A stretch of DNA of 64,000 nucleotides from the NCBI RefSeq assembly GCF_000383615.1, contig NZ_KB911596.1, forward strand, positions 124,001-188,000, written 5' to 3'. The position numbers and the translations under genes are program-made. This DNA comes from Streptomyces canus 299MFChir4.1 (GTDB lineage Bacteria; Actinomycetota; Actinomycetes; Streptomycetales; Streptomycetaceae). Below, one piece after another: positions 6,481 through 17,100 of the stretch; positions within the stretch are counted from its first letter, which is position 1, and the number at the start of each line of letters is the position of its first letter. The notes below the pieces were generated by a model. That model ran no database searches, had not been told where the DNA came from, and saw nothing but the letters and a program-made list of their open reading frames with translations.

Positions 6481-9400
6481 TTACAGCTTCCCTTGCATGG
6501 TCAGGTACCAGAACTGGTCTGAAGTCACATCCGACTTCCAGGCTCCCAGCATCTCGCCCGACTCAATGTCCACCGAGACGTGACGCCCGGTATTGAGATC
6601 CACGTAGTGCCGGGCAGCGGTCCCGCGATACATTCCCGCGATCTGAACGTTCCCTGGATCCTTAACGAAGCCTTCCAAAGCATTCACGAATGCCTGCTTG
6701 CTCGCCTTGCTCTCCTTCGCAGTGATCCCGAAGTCAGCAGCATGTTTGAAATGATGAGGCACCCTGTTCGAATCGACCCACACGGATCCGCACCCCGGAC
6801 CTGAGTTATGAACCAGAACCGGAGTCTTACCCGCCAGCACATAGTACGTGTGCAAGTCCTCGACTGTGAGGTTGTAAGTACGTGCGTACTTGGTAAAGGC
6901 GCGGTTGCCGGTAACGATGACGGTGTCACCCTCATCGGTGAGCAGGGTCATGCCCGGCTTCAGTGCCCCCGCGTCGACCCAATCACCTTCGGACGGAGAC
7001 CAGAACGGGTGCTCGAACGTGGCCGTCAGCTTCTCGATGCCGTCCTCTGTTGCGATGGACAGCTCGTTGAAGTGCTTGTCGTGCTCGGTGATGATGAGTC
7101 GCGTGACTTTTCTGGGGCCTGACTCGCCAGTCTTGGGATCCGTGGCCTCGACCTCGTCACCGAGTTTGATGTCCTCGATATCCTTGGTGGTCCCATCGGC
7201 CATCAGAACGTCGGTGCCAGCCTGGAAGCACTGAGTGCAGCCGCCTGTCGATCTCTTGGAACTGCCGCCCGACATCGGTTTTCCTGCAGCGCTATGAAAC
7301 GGACTGCCCGCCACAGCACTGACCGCAGCGCCAAATCCCATTGACATGTTACGGAAGTTGGCCATCACGCCTTGAGGGCACGACTTCATCGCCCAGCAGA
7401 CGTTCACCCCCCAATACCCCAGCTGGTTGGCGGCCCCCTCTGGATTCGTCCCGTCGGTCAGATAACCCGGCAGACGTCCATTAGTGGACTTGACCGTGTC
7501 CACGTAGTTATAAAAGCGCCGGATAAACTCATCGCGCCCAGTCCACTTAACTGGAACAGTGACACCAGGAAATATCTCGGCTGGATTGTAGTTGTAGCTG
7601 ACCGCCGGGCCGTTGCAGTAGGAGCACGGCTTCTCCCCCTTGCGTTGCCCCGTATAACCAGCACGCTTCCCGTCTCCGGCCACCGGATAGCCGTCTCCGC
7701 AGATGTCTCGCCTGCACAGACCGGACGGGTCGCTGAAGCTGACAGGGCTGTTGTTCGAGTACGCGTACCCGTTCATCTGAAGCGGGTCCGCCAGGTCGAT
7801 GATCGGGTCCGCGGAGAGGAAACGGCCCGAAGCCTGGTCGTATTCGCGCGCCCCGATATGCGTCAAACCGGTAGCCGCGTCATCAATGCCGACGCCCAGA
7901 TAACTCCGCTTGTTCGGCCAGCTCGACGGCTTCGCTCCACGCACATCGCCGTAGGGCTTGAAATCGCGGCGGTTGACCGTCTGGCCACTGGCCAGGTCGA
8001 CCGACGTGTTCGCCGTGCCGAGGTTGTCGGAGATCAGGACACTGAGCTTGTGGCCCGTCGTCGCGCCGTTGGTCGTGGAACGGACGACCGTGGGTGCGCC
8101 CGCCTGGCCGTAGGAACGCGAGGCCTTGGTGATGGTGCCGGTCGCGTTCGTCGTCAGTTCCGTCTCGCCCAGGTACAGGGTCGAGCCGGACGGCGAGTTC
8201 TCCAACAGGCGGTTGCCCGCGGCGTCGTAGACGTACGTCGTCTTGTTGCCGCCGGCGGTGATCGAGTCGAGCTTGTTCTCCTGCGACCAGACGAGGTTCT
8301 GGGCGCCGCCGGTCAGGGCCCGGACGGTGTTGTTGCCCGTGGTGTCGTAGATGTAGGAGCTGCCTCGGCCCGACGGGTTCGAGCTGACCGTCGTCATGGT
8401 GTGGGGCTGGGTCCGGTACGCCGGAGTGGTCGGCGTCGCATCGACCGTCTTGCCGTAGCCGTAGGTGAGCGTGACGTTCTTCGTCGCGTCCGCCGTGTCG
8501 TGTTCGGTCATGGTGGCGCGGTTGCCGAGCCAGTCGAAGGTGAACGACTGGCGGTAGGCGGTGGCACCTGTGGAGACGGTCGTGGCGTCCGGAGCGCCGG
8601 CCGTAAGCGTCGACTTCAGTGCCGAGTCCGGAGTTGCGGCATCCGTCGACTCGTCGGGAGCGTCGGTGACGGGGCCCGAGGACGCCGCGTAATCGGTGCG
8701 ATAGCCCCAGGTGGCACCGCTCGCTGCCTTGCAGCCCGTGCCGTCGCCGCCAGGTGCGACCTTGGACGTCCAGGCATGCACCAGTTCACCCAGCACGTCG
8801 TAGGTGAAGCACTGGGTGTCCCAGACCTTGTCCGCCGGGTCACCGAGTTGGCGCGCACTGGAGGTGATCGTCCCGGAGGCGTCGTAGGAGTAGTAGTTGT
8901 CCGCGATGCGATGCGGGCCGGCCGTCTCGCGGTCCGTGACCGTGCGTTGGAGGCTGCCGTTGAAGGGGTGGACGAAGTTCGTCGTCCAGACGCGGTAGGG
9001 CTGGGATCCGGAGACGGCGCGTAGTACCTCGCCGTAGGGCGAGTAGGTGGCGTCGGCGGTGTACCAGGTCTGGCCCGAGGTCGATTCAGGCAGGCCGTCC
9101 CCGTTGTAACGGGTGACGACCTTCTCCCGTGCCAGACCGCCTGCCGCGGGCAGCGTGACGGACAGCGGCTTGCCTGTCGGTGTGTACGTGTAGGTGTACG
9201 CGTACGTGCCCGACAGTCCCGTCGTCATCGAGTTGGCCGGGATGACCGTCTCGCTGCCGGTGACGTTGTACTCGGCGTCGTAGCCGGTGACGCGGCTGAC
9301 GTAGTCACCGGTGTCGGTGTGCCGCTTGGAGGAGAGCGGCTGTCCGATGCCGCCGGGCGCTTCGTCATAGGTGTACTCCTTGACCGGAGTGGCGGTCGTG

Positions 9401-12400
9401 GAGCCCTGCCGCGCCTTCAGGACGCGTCCGAGGATGTCGTACTCGGTGTAGATGTGCAGGCCGAGGTCGCTCCGCACGTGATTGGGGCGGTCGGCCGAGT
9501 CGTACCAGGTGTCCGTGGTGCCGGTGTCAGGGTCCGTCGTGGACGTCACCCTGCCTCGGGCGTCGTAGGTGTACAGCCACGCGTTGCCTGCCGGATCGGT
9601 GACCTTGGAGCGGTTGCCCCTCGCGTCGTACTCGTAGGTGGTCAAACGGCCCGCGTCGGAGTTTCCCTGGGTGTAGTGCTTCAGCATGGTGGGACGGCCG
9701 AGGGCGTCGTAGGCGGTCCAGGTCTTCGGCAGGGTCGAGCCCGCCGGGTCCACGAACGTGGAGGAACGGCCGTACGACGTGTAGTTCGCGTACTTGTACT
9801 GGTCGCCCTGGTAGACCTGCGACCGTACTTCGCGTTCCAGGCCGTCGTAGCGGTATTCGGTCCAGGAGGGGAACAGCCAGTTCGACTTCGGGGCGAACAG
9901 AACCGCCTCGGGTTCGCCCTTCGCCAGATAGCCTCCCGTCTTCTCCTGCACGAGGCCGTGGTCGTCGTACTTGGTGTCCACGATGATGCGGCCGGGGCCA
10001 TGCGCCTCCGCCTGCTGCTGGACCTCGCGCCCCAGACCGTCGTACAGGGTGATGTTCGAGGCGTAGGAACCGTCGTCCTTCAGGGTCTTGACGGTCACCG
10101 CCGCCGGACGGTTCACGGCGCTCGTTGCGATGGCCGCCTGGTAGGCGATCTGCACGTTCGGCGACTGTCCCGCGCCTGAGCGGGACGGGGACCAGCCCTT
10201 CACCAGGCGGCCGAGAGCGTCGTACTCGGTGCGGGTGACACGGCCGTTGGGGTCGGTCACCGTGAGAGGGAGACCGCGCCCCGGGTCGTAGGTCGTGATG
10301 GTCTCGTAGTCCTTGGCGTCGTAGGACCTCACTTCGGTGACCGGACCGCCCTCGTCGGCCGGGGTGTACTTGGTCTCCGTCGTGCCCTGGCCGGGAGACG
10401 TGACGGTACGGACCCTGCCCAACGGATCGTAGGTCGTCGTGACCACTGACGAGTACGCCGTGCCGGCACCGTCGATCTCGGCCTTCGAGGTGACCATGCC
10501 TCTGGGCGGCACTGTTCCGTAGGAGAGATCGTCGTAGCTGAACCGAACGGCCGACTTGAGTTTGGTGGCCGGATCCGCCGTGTCGTGCGCAGCACACGAA
10601 GTGCCAGTGCTGCGCTGCTCCTTCGGCAGTCCGATCAGCCACGCCGTGGTGTTGTGGAGGTACGACGTCTTGGTGCACGTCTGGTTGGAGAGGGTCTCGG
10701 CGGTGCCGTTGGGCGTGACGACAGCTGTTTCGATCTGCTCGGGCAGGCCGTAAGTGTCATCGACCGTGGTGAGCGTGCGCACGGCGCGCCATCCCGAGTC
10801 CAGGATCTGGATCTCGTCCGTTCGTTTGACACCGGTGCGGTGAGCGAGCAGCGGGTCGGCAGTGGTGCCGTCCTCGTTCTCGCGGGCCCGGGAAGCTGTC
10901 TGCTGCGACCACGGGAAGTTGAGACTGCGGTTGAGAACCTCGCCATTGGAGTCGCGATAGGTGATGGTCTCCGCGGTCATGCCTGCGTACTGCGGCGCGT
11001 CGTCCGCAGCGAGCGTGTAGGCACCGGTGGAGTCCTTCACCGCACCGCCGACGCCCTGGAGATAGCGGGTCACGGAGAGGGACTGGGACGGCGCCTCTCC
11101 GACCTCGGAGACAACCGTCTCGCCCTTGGTGACCGTCACCTGCCGGTAGCCGCGCCAGTCGCTGTAGGTGCGCAGTGCGGGGCGGGTGAACTCGTCGTCG
11201 GTTTTGGCCCAGGCCGATCCGGAGTACTCGTACTCCGTGGTGACCGGCTTGCCCCGGGAGGTGACCTTGTCCATCTCCGTCACCGATGCGACGACGTACT
11301 TGTTGAACCAGGCCTTCGCAGGGGTTTTCTCGTCACCGTCAGGAGACCAGCGCACCGGGAAGCAGGTGCCGTTGCTCCTTCCCTTGTCCTCCGTGGGCTC
11401 GGTGGCGCAGCCGCCCGTGTACTCGACGTGGATGTCCCCACCGTTCTCGGTGGAGACGGTCCCGATGCGCGGACGAGTGAAGCCGGGGCGCTGGTCGCTC
11501 TTGTTCTTCAGCACCAGGTTCGGCAGTTGGCGGTCCCGGAGCCGGCCCTGCAGGGGTGAGGAGGAACCGACCTTGTACGGCGCGAAACTCACGCCGTCGT
11601 CGGACTGCACGGTGCCAGTCGTGTCTCCGGGCGCGTAGCCGGTGCGGGTGATGGAATTGAGCCACAGGCCGGGGGCTGTGTCGTACCAGTCCTCGGGGAA
11701 GGACTGACGAAGCGTGTACTTGTCGACCGGGCCGAGGCCTGCCTGGCCAGCGCGAGCCGCCTTCGTCGTGACCGTGTCCAGGCGCATCTGCGTCCAGAAC
11801 GACGGGAACGCTTGGCACATCTTTGACGTGGACTTGCAGTTGAGGTTGCCGGGGGTGTCCCACCAGGGACGGTAGGCGCCCGGGTCGTCGGTCTTGGCGA
11901 AGTTGGACGCGGCACAGGCCGTTTCCGACTTGAGGCAGCGCTGCTTGACGCCGAAGTCCACGGTCGCCGACGGCTTGGTCAGGCCGTCAGGGCGCATGCC
12001 GTACTCGATGGACGCCGGGTAGGCGTAACGGTCGTACTGCTCGGGAGACTTGAACTTCTCGCGGACGGCGTAGTAGTTGGTCTCCTGCTTCCAGTTGACG
12101 ATCATCGTGTTGCCGTTGACGTCGACGACCTTGTCCAGACCCCAGCGCCAAGCCTGCTGCTTCCCGGCGCCGCAGCGGGAGTCGGCGAAGGCCGTGGCGT
12201 GGCACGGCTCGCCCTCGTGGTTGCCGAAGACCGGGACGGTGGAGACGGAGTTGGTGGTCGCGCGGCCTCCGCCGACGGTGTTCTGGCCGTAGTAGTACTG
12301 GGTGCCGTCGGTGGTGGTGACTACCCAGTACTCGCCGTTGTTGTCGTCGTTCGTGCCGCCCACGCGGTGTTCGACCCGGGTGCCGTCGTCCTGTTGCGGG

Positions 12401-13722
12401 CGGTAGACCTCGGTGTCCTTGTCGGGGTTGCTGCCGGATGCCGCGTCCCGGACCAGTTCGGTGGTCTTGCCGCCCAGTGACATCACCGCGTTGTACGACA
12501 CCCAGCACAGGTCGGACGTCTTGTCCTTCTTGGCCGTGTTGTTGGGAGTTCCGGCCTTGAGCGTCTTGCGGTCGTCCTGGCAGGAGCGGTAGCGGCGCTC
12601 GATGTAGCCGGGGTCGTATGACCAGCCTTCGCCGATCCAGGAGGCCTGGGGCGAGGCGACGGACGTGCGGCCGTCCACGGTCTGCGAGCTGTACTCGAAG
12701 GAGATCTTGGGAGTCGGTCCAGCCGGGGGGTCCGGCACGGTGAGGGGATAGGACCAGTTGAACGCGCCCGATGATCCACCAGCCGTCCACTTGCCGTCCG
12801 AGGAGAGCGGTGTCGCCTTGAAGCTGCCGCCGCCGCCTGTTCCGGAATCGACAGCGCCGATCACCGCCGTGCCACTGCCCGCAGTGGCGATCGGTGTCGC
12901 CTTTCGGTAAGCCGCCTGGATGACACCTGAGTTCGAGGGCTTCACGGACCTCGCCGAGGCAGGTGTCACCGTGCCGTCGGCCGCGGGATCGACGGTGGCC
13001 GTGAGCGATGCCGACGCCGTGTCGTTCGTGGTCTCCAGTTCCTCGTACGCCTGGCATGCTTCGTCGTCAGGCGCGGTCAGGTAGCAGTCGGGGAACTGCA
13101 CGAAGCGCAGACGGGATGCCCAGTCGGCGCCGTAGAGGTTCTCGAACTTGGCGTAGTCGAGCTTCACGGAGACCGGGACCGCTCCGCTCGCGGGAGCTTC
13201 CACGACGATTACCGCGCCGTCGACACCCTGGCCCGTCGAAGAGGTCCGCTGCGGGATCGTGACCTGCCAGGTGCCTGTCGGTGCCGGCTGGTCGGCCGCC
13301 TGGCCGAGACTCACCGGCAAAGTGCCGGCAGGCGCCAGGGCTGCCTGTTCCGCTCCTTGTCCGGCAGTTCGAGCCGAGGCTGTCGTCGCGGTGGAACCAA
13401 AAACGACCGGCGCCGATCCTGTCGGCGTGGTCGTCGTGTTGGCAGGCGCTTCAAGCCTGTCCTTGGGCACCATGGCGCGCAACGTCGGGCGGTCCAGGCT
13501 GAACTCTTCACCTGGGATCGGCTCTTCCTTCTCGAGCTCCTCCAGGGTGAGCGTCTCCCGCCCGACCTCGGCCTGCGCCGGATCCGGGGGGAGGGCCATC
13601 GCCTGCGTGGGCAACAGTCCAACCAACAGCACCGCGGCCGTCACCGGAACCACCGCGTGTGCCAGACGGCGCTTGCGGGCATGCGAAAGTCGATCGAACA
13701 CGACCAGGTCCCCCCGGACCAC
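6481..13722 (-). CDS. RHS polymorphic toxin with HINT domain and colicin D-like tRNase tip
   Basis: A very large (2413 aa) exported protein. GTG 13722 is the first start; GTG 13701 is equally likely because GGGGGGAC lies just before it. A basic N-terminus and hydrophobic segment (about residues 18-40, ending TQAMA) look like a signal peptide. The body is YD/RHS repeats (about 1080-1900) that form a shell. The RHS core is near residue 1920-2005 (ends DPSGL), the pretoxin HINT domain about 2163-2305 (CFQAGTD to VLVHN), and the tip about 2306-2413. The tip carries HHFKHAADFGI, YRGTAARHYV and GAWK, resembling the colicin D anticodon-loop tRNase (cleaves tRNA-Arg). Immunity gene abuts downstream. 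Its divergent partner is the DNRLRE/FG-GAP gene. Secretion route is unknown. Confidence 0.85.
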   Translation of the reverse strand: MVRGDLVVFDRLSHARKRRLAHAVVPVTAAVLLVGLLPTQAMALPPDPAQAEVGRETLTLEELEKEEPIPGEEFSLDRPTLRAMVPKDRLEAPANTTTTPTGSAPVVFGSTATTASARTAGQGAEQAALAPAGTLPVSLGQAADQPAPTGTWQVTIPQRTSSTGQGVDGAVIVVEAPASGAVPVSVKLDYAKFENLYGADWASRLRFVQFPDCYLTAPDDEACQAYEELETTNDTASASLTATVDPAADGTVTPASARSVKPSNSGVIQAAYRKATPIATAGSGTAVIGAVDSGTGGGGSFKATPLSSDGKWTAGGSSGAFNWSYPLTVPDPPAGPTPKISFEYSSQTVDGRTSVASPQASWIGEGWSYDPGYIERRYRSCQDDRKTLKAGTPNNTAKKDKTSDLCWVSYNAVMSLGGKTTELVRDAASGSNPDKDTEVYRPQQDDGTRVEHRVGGTNDDNNGEYWVVTTTDGTQYYYGQNTVGGGRATTNSVSTVPVFGNHEGEPCHATAFADSRCGAGKQQAWRWGLDKVVDVNGNTMIVNWKQETNYYAVREKFKSPEQYDRYAYPASIEYGMRPDGLTKPSATVDFGVKQRCLKSETACAASNFAKTDDPGAYRPWWDTPGNLNCKSTSKMCQAFPSFWTQMRLDTVTTKAARAGQAGLGPVDKYTLRQSFPEDWYDTAPGLWLNSITRTGYAPGDTTGTVQSDDGVSFAPYKVGSSSPLQGRLRDRQLPNLVLKNKSDQRPGFTRPRIGTVSTENGGDIHVEYTGGCATEPTEDKGRSNGTCFPVRWSPDGDEKTPAKAWFNKYVVASVTEMDKVTSRGKPVTTEYEYSGSAWAKTDDEFTRPALRTYSDWRGYRQVTVTKGETVVSEVGEAPSQSLSVTRYLQGVGGAVKDSTGAYTLAADDAPQYAGMTAETITYRDSNGEVLNRSLNFPWSQQTASRARENEDGTTADPLLAHRTGVKRTDEIQILDSGWRAVRTLTTVDDTYGLPEQIETAVVTPNGTAETLSNQTCTKTSYLHNTTAWLIGLPKEQRSTGTSCAAHDTADPATKLKSAVRFSYDDLSYGTVPPRGMVTSKAEIDGAGTAYSSVVTTTYDPLGRVRTVTSPGQGTTETKYTPADEGGPVTEVRSYDAKDYETITTYDPGRGLPLTVTDPNGRVTRTEYDALGRLVKGWSPSRSGAGQSPNVQIAYQAAIATSAVNRPAAVTVKTLKDDGSYASNITLYDGLGREVQQQAEAHGPGRIIVDTKYDDHGLVQEKTGGYLAKGEPEAVLFAPKSNWLFPSWTEYRYDGLEREVRSQVYQGDQYKYANYTSYGRSSTFVDPAGSTLPKTWTAYDALGRPTMLKHYTQGNSDAGRLTTYEYDARGNRSKVTDPAGNAWLYTYDARGRVTSTTDPDTGTTDTWYDSADRPNHVRSDLGLHIYTEYDILGRVLKARQGSTTATPVKEYTYDEAPGGIGQPLSSKRHTDTGDYVSRVTGYDAEYNVTGSETVIPANSMTTGLSGTYAYTYTYTPTGKPLSVTLPAAGGLAREKVVTRYNGDGLPESTSGQTWYTADATYSPYGEVLRAVSGSQPYRVWTTNFVHPFNGSLQRTVTDRETAGPHRIADNYYSYDASGTITSSARQLGDPADKVWDTQCFTYDVLGELVHAWTSKVAPGGDGTGCKAASGATWGYRTDYAASSGPVTDAPDESTDAATPDSALKSTLTAGAPDATTVSTGATAYRQSFTFDWLGNRATMTEHDTADATKNVTLTYGYGKTVDATPTTPAYRTQPHTMTTVSSNPSGRGSSYIYDTTGNNTVRALTGGAQNLVWSQENKLDSITAGGNKTTYVYDAAGNRLLENSPSGSTLYLGETELTTNATGTITKASRSYGQAGAPTVVRSTTNGATTGHKLSVLISDNLGTANTSVDLASGQTVNRRDFKPYGDVRGAKPSSWPNKRSYLGVGIDDAATGLTHIGAREYDQASGRFLSADPIIDLADPLQMNGYAYSNNSPVSFSDPSGLCRRDICGDGYPVAGDGKRAGYTGQRKGEKPCSYCNGPAVSYNYNPAEIFPGVTVPVKWTGRDEFIRRFYNYVDTVKSTNGRLPGYLTDGTNPEGAANQLGYWGVNVCWAMKSCPQGVMANFRNMSMGFGAAVSAVAGSPFHSAAGKPMSGGSSKRSTGGCTQCFQAGTDVLMADGTTKDIEDIKLGDEVEATDPKTGESGPRKVTRLIITEHDKHFNELSIATEDGIEKLTATFEHPFWSPSEGDWVDAGALKPGMTLLTDEGDTVIVTGNRAFTKYARTYNLTVEDLHTYYVLAGKTPVLVHNSGPGCGSVWVDSNRVPHHFKHAADFGITAKESKASKQAFVNALEGFVKDPGNVQIAGMYRGTAARHYVDLNTGRHVSVDIESGEMLGAWKSDVTSDQFWYLTMQGKL

Positions 13723-14139
13723 TTGAAGCGGGACCGGTGAAGGACCACGCGTGACGACTTATCAGAGAGCACAAGATTCTGTGATCACTCTGTGAAAAAA
13801 CGCCAGATGTGATGGATCGATGTGATGATCGTCACCGTGCGTAACGCATCATTGCGCAGCGAATACGCCTGTAAGCAGGATTTCGCTTTACGTGGGATTG
13901 ACTTCCCCTTTATCGCCCATTGGGGAAAATCAGATCTCTTGCGACATAGGCCATGCCGAAGCGACCAAGTTGCCCTGCTTGGTGGATATTTGCACCCAAG
14001 CAACTCAGTCGCTCGCCGCCTTCTTCGCAGCACCGAGCCCTCATGACGGAGGCAGTCCCCAAGATCGCCACAGGGTGACGACAGTTTCCCCATAGGTCAT
14101 CATCGGCTGGCCACACGAAGGGGAAGGGGAACCCGCCCG
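13723..14139. promoter_or_regulatory. Divergent intergenic region between RHS toxin and FG-GAP protein genes
   Basis: This 417-bp gap has visibly lower GC than its surroundings and no convincing gene. It must carry promoters for both large surface genes. GTGATCAC (13781-13788) is palindromic, and GATGTGATG occurs twice with a 13-bp period (13806-13814 and 13819-13827), so this cluster of TGTGA motifs may be a regulator site. A possible -35 TTGACT lies near 13898. Assignments are tentative. Confidence 0.4.
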
Positions 14140-17100
14140 ATGACGCACAACAGGCGTCGCCTGCCCGGCCGTCGGGCCGGAGCGGCACTGCTCGCCGCCG
14201 CCATCACCACGATCGGAATCGTCTACGCCGGCTTCCGGCTGACCGACGAGGCACACAACGACAGGGCCCGCGGCCGAAGCGCTCCGACGGTCAGTGAATC
14301 CGTCGCGCTCACCCAGGCCGCGAGGACGGGGAAGTCCGTCGAGGTGACCGCGGCTCGCACCGCACGCTCCACCACGTGGGCCCGCCCCGACGGCCAGATG
14401 GCGAAGCAGCTGTACTCCTCCCCGATCCGGGCCAAGGTGGACGGCGAGTGGAAGAGGATCGACCCGAACCTGCGGCGCACTGCGCAGGGTTGGGAGCCGA
14501 AGGCCACCAACACGCGGATGGTGTTTTCCGCCGGGTCGGGTGAGCGCACCCAGGAGCGCTCTTCCCGTTCAACCACGCACCGCGTCTCTCTGGTCAAATC
14601 CGCCGCCGCCGACACCGGGACGCCGTTGGCCACGCTCCACGTGGGCAACAACGGGGAGCACACGATCCAGCTCACCTGGCCGGGCCCCATACCGACGCCG
14701 ATCGTCGACGGCAATCGCATCTTGTACCCGGAGATCTTCCCGGGCGGCGACCTGGTGCTGACCGCGGACGACGACGGATTCGGCCAGACCCTCGTGGTGA
14801 AGAACCGGCAGGCCGCGTCCGATCCGCACGTTCAGCAGATGACATACGGCCTGCACTCCAACAATCTCTCCTTCCGCTTGGATCCGCTGTCAGGGATGCT
14901 CAGCGCGGTGAACCTCTCCAACGATGAGGTCGCCGTCTCCCCCACCCCGCTGATGTGGGACAGCAGCGGATCCCCCGCCGTCACCGACGGACAGGTGGGT
15001 GCCACGGCCCAGCCGACCGAGGCTGAATCCCCGAATCCGACCGACTCACCGACCGAGACGCCCTCGGACACGGCCAGCCCGACAGAGGAGGAAGTCGAGT
15101 CCGACGAGCAGAAGGACACCGACGTCGAGGTTCTCCCCTCCGCAAGCGACGGTCCCGGACCCTCCGTTTCGGAGTCTCCCCTGCCGTCTGCGCCAGCCGA
15201 GCCGACCCCGGCGCCGTCCCAGACCGGTTCCGGCGCGTCGCTGAGTCTGTCCGCCCTGGATGGCCCTTCACCCGACTCGCGCGGTGAGCTGGTGAAAGCC
15301 GGTCTGTCCCCGGGCCAGTGGACTCTCACTCCGGATCAGGACTTCCTCAGCGATCCAGCCACGGTCTACCCGGTCTTCATCGACCCCTCGGTGAAGAAGC
15401 AGATGCAAAACTGGACCACCGCCTACGACCGCCACCCCAAGGCGACGTTCTACAACGGCAAGGGTTTCAACAAGGGCGGTACGCACGAAGCGCGGGTCGG
15501 TTTCGAGTCCGACACGTGGGGCACGTCACGGTCGTTCTTCAACATGACGTTCGACAAGGACCTCAAGGGCGCGAAGATCACAACAGCCAAGCTGTACCTG
15601 CTGGAGACGTATTCCTGGTCCTGCCAGGCCCGCTCCATGAGCGTGCACCTGACGAGCGCGATCAACGCGCACACGAACTGGGACAACGCTCCCGAACTCC
15701 ATGACGGCAACAAGCTGACCACCAAGAGCTTCGCGCACGGCTACAAGTCCGGCTGCCGCGACGCCTTCGAAACCTTCGATGTGAGAAAGGGCGCGCAGAA
15801 GCGAGCCGACAAGGGGGCCGACTCGATCACCTTCGGGATGCGTGCACGGGATGAGGACTCCCAGTACGCGTGGAAGAAGTTCGTGGCCGACGGCCCCGAG
15901 CACCCACCTGTGCTCGAACTCGTCTACAACCGCAAACCATCGATCGTCACCGACTCCCTGGACCTCGGTCCAGACGGCAAGTGCACCACCACGAAGCCCT
16001 ATGTCCGCATGGGCTCCGGCGATCTGACCTTCACCGCCAAGGCCACGGACAAGGACAAGAACCTCGACTACTTCGACTTCGACCTGTGGGAGATGGGGAA
16101 GTGGGATGAGACCGGCGATCTGCTGAAGTCGACCGGCAGGATCACCCTAGGCAGAAACCTCGGCACGGCATTGAGCACCACCAACGGATTCGCCACCAGC
16201 AAGCTCAAGAATGGCGCCACATACTCCTGGCGAGTGCAGATCTTCGACGACGCGGGCAGCACCTCGGGCTGGTACCCGAAGACGCCTTGCCGCTTCGTCC
16301 TCGACACCGCCGCGCCGCGCCCACCCGTGGTGACGTCCACCGACTTCCCCAATGCGGACGGCAGCCAGAACGGCTTCGGCAGCGGTGGTGAGGACAGCAA
16401 GTGGTCCGACAAGAAGTTCGGTACTGCCGGCGCCTTCGACCTGCGCGCCCTGGACAAGGATGTCCTGCGATACGAGTACGGCTACAACTCGCCCAGCTAC
16501 AGCGGGGTCGTTTCTCGCGTCAACGGCACGGATACCACCGTCCACGCCGCCATCAGCGACGCCAAGCCCCCCGCCGCCGGACCCAACGTGCTCTACGTCC
16601 GGACCGTCGACGCTGTCGGCAACGTCTCCGAGCCCACCAAGTACTTCTTCTACGTCACCCCGCGCGATCAGGCAGACAAGCCCGGCGACTTCACCGGTGA
16701 CCAGTTCCCGGACATGATGGTCGTCACCGACGAGGGCAATCTCGCGCTCTACCCATCCGAAGCGACGACGACCGATGCGGCCAAGGGCTCGGGCGACCTG
16801 AACTACTCGATGCCCGGGGCCTACTGGCCGAATCCCGACAAGGATCCCAACGGCAACGACAATCTGCCGCCCTACGTCGCAGCCCCGAAGGGCCACTTCA
16901 AGGGCGCCCTGATCACCCACAACGGTGACATCTACGGCGGAGACGGCCTCCAGGACCTCGTCGTCCGGGTGGGCGGCAAGCTCTGGGTCTATCCGAGCGA
17001 CGGCTACGGTGCGGTGAACATCGACAGACGGCAGGAGATCCTGCTGCCGTCCAGCGCCCCGAGCCCTTCGACACTGACCCAGATCATGGCCGCCGGGGAC

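Noticed and set aside
7372..9024. 550-aa plus-strand frame opposite the RHS gene
   Set aside because: Arg/Val/Gly-rich low-complexity translation, no start signal, antisense to RHS repeats.
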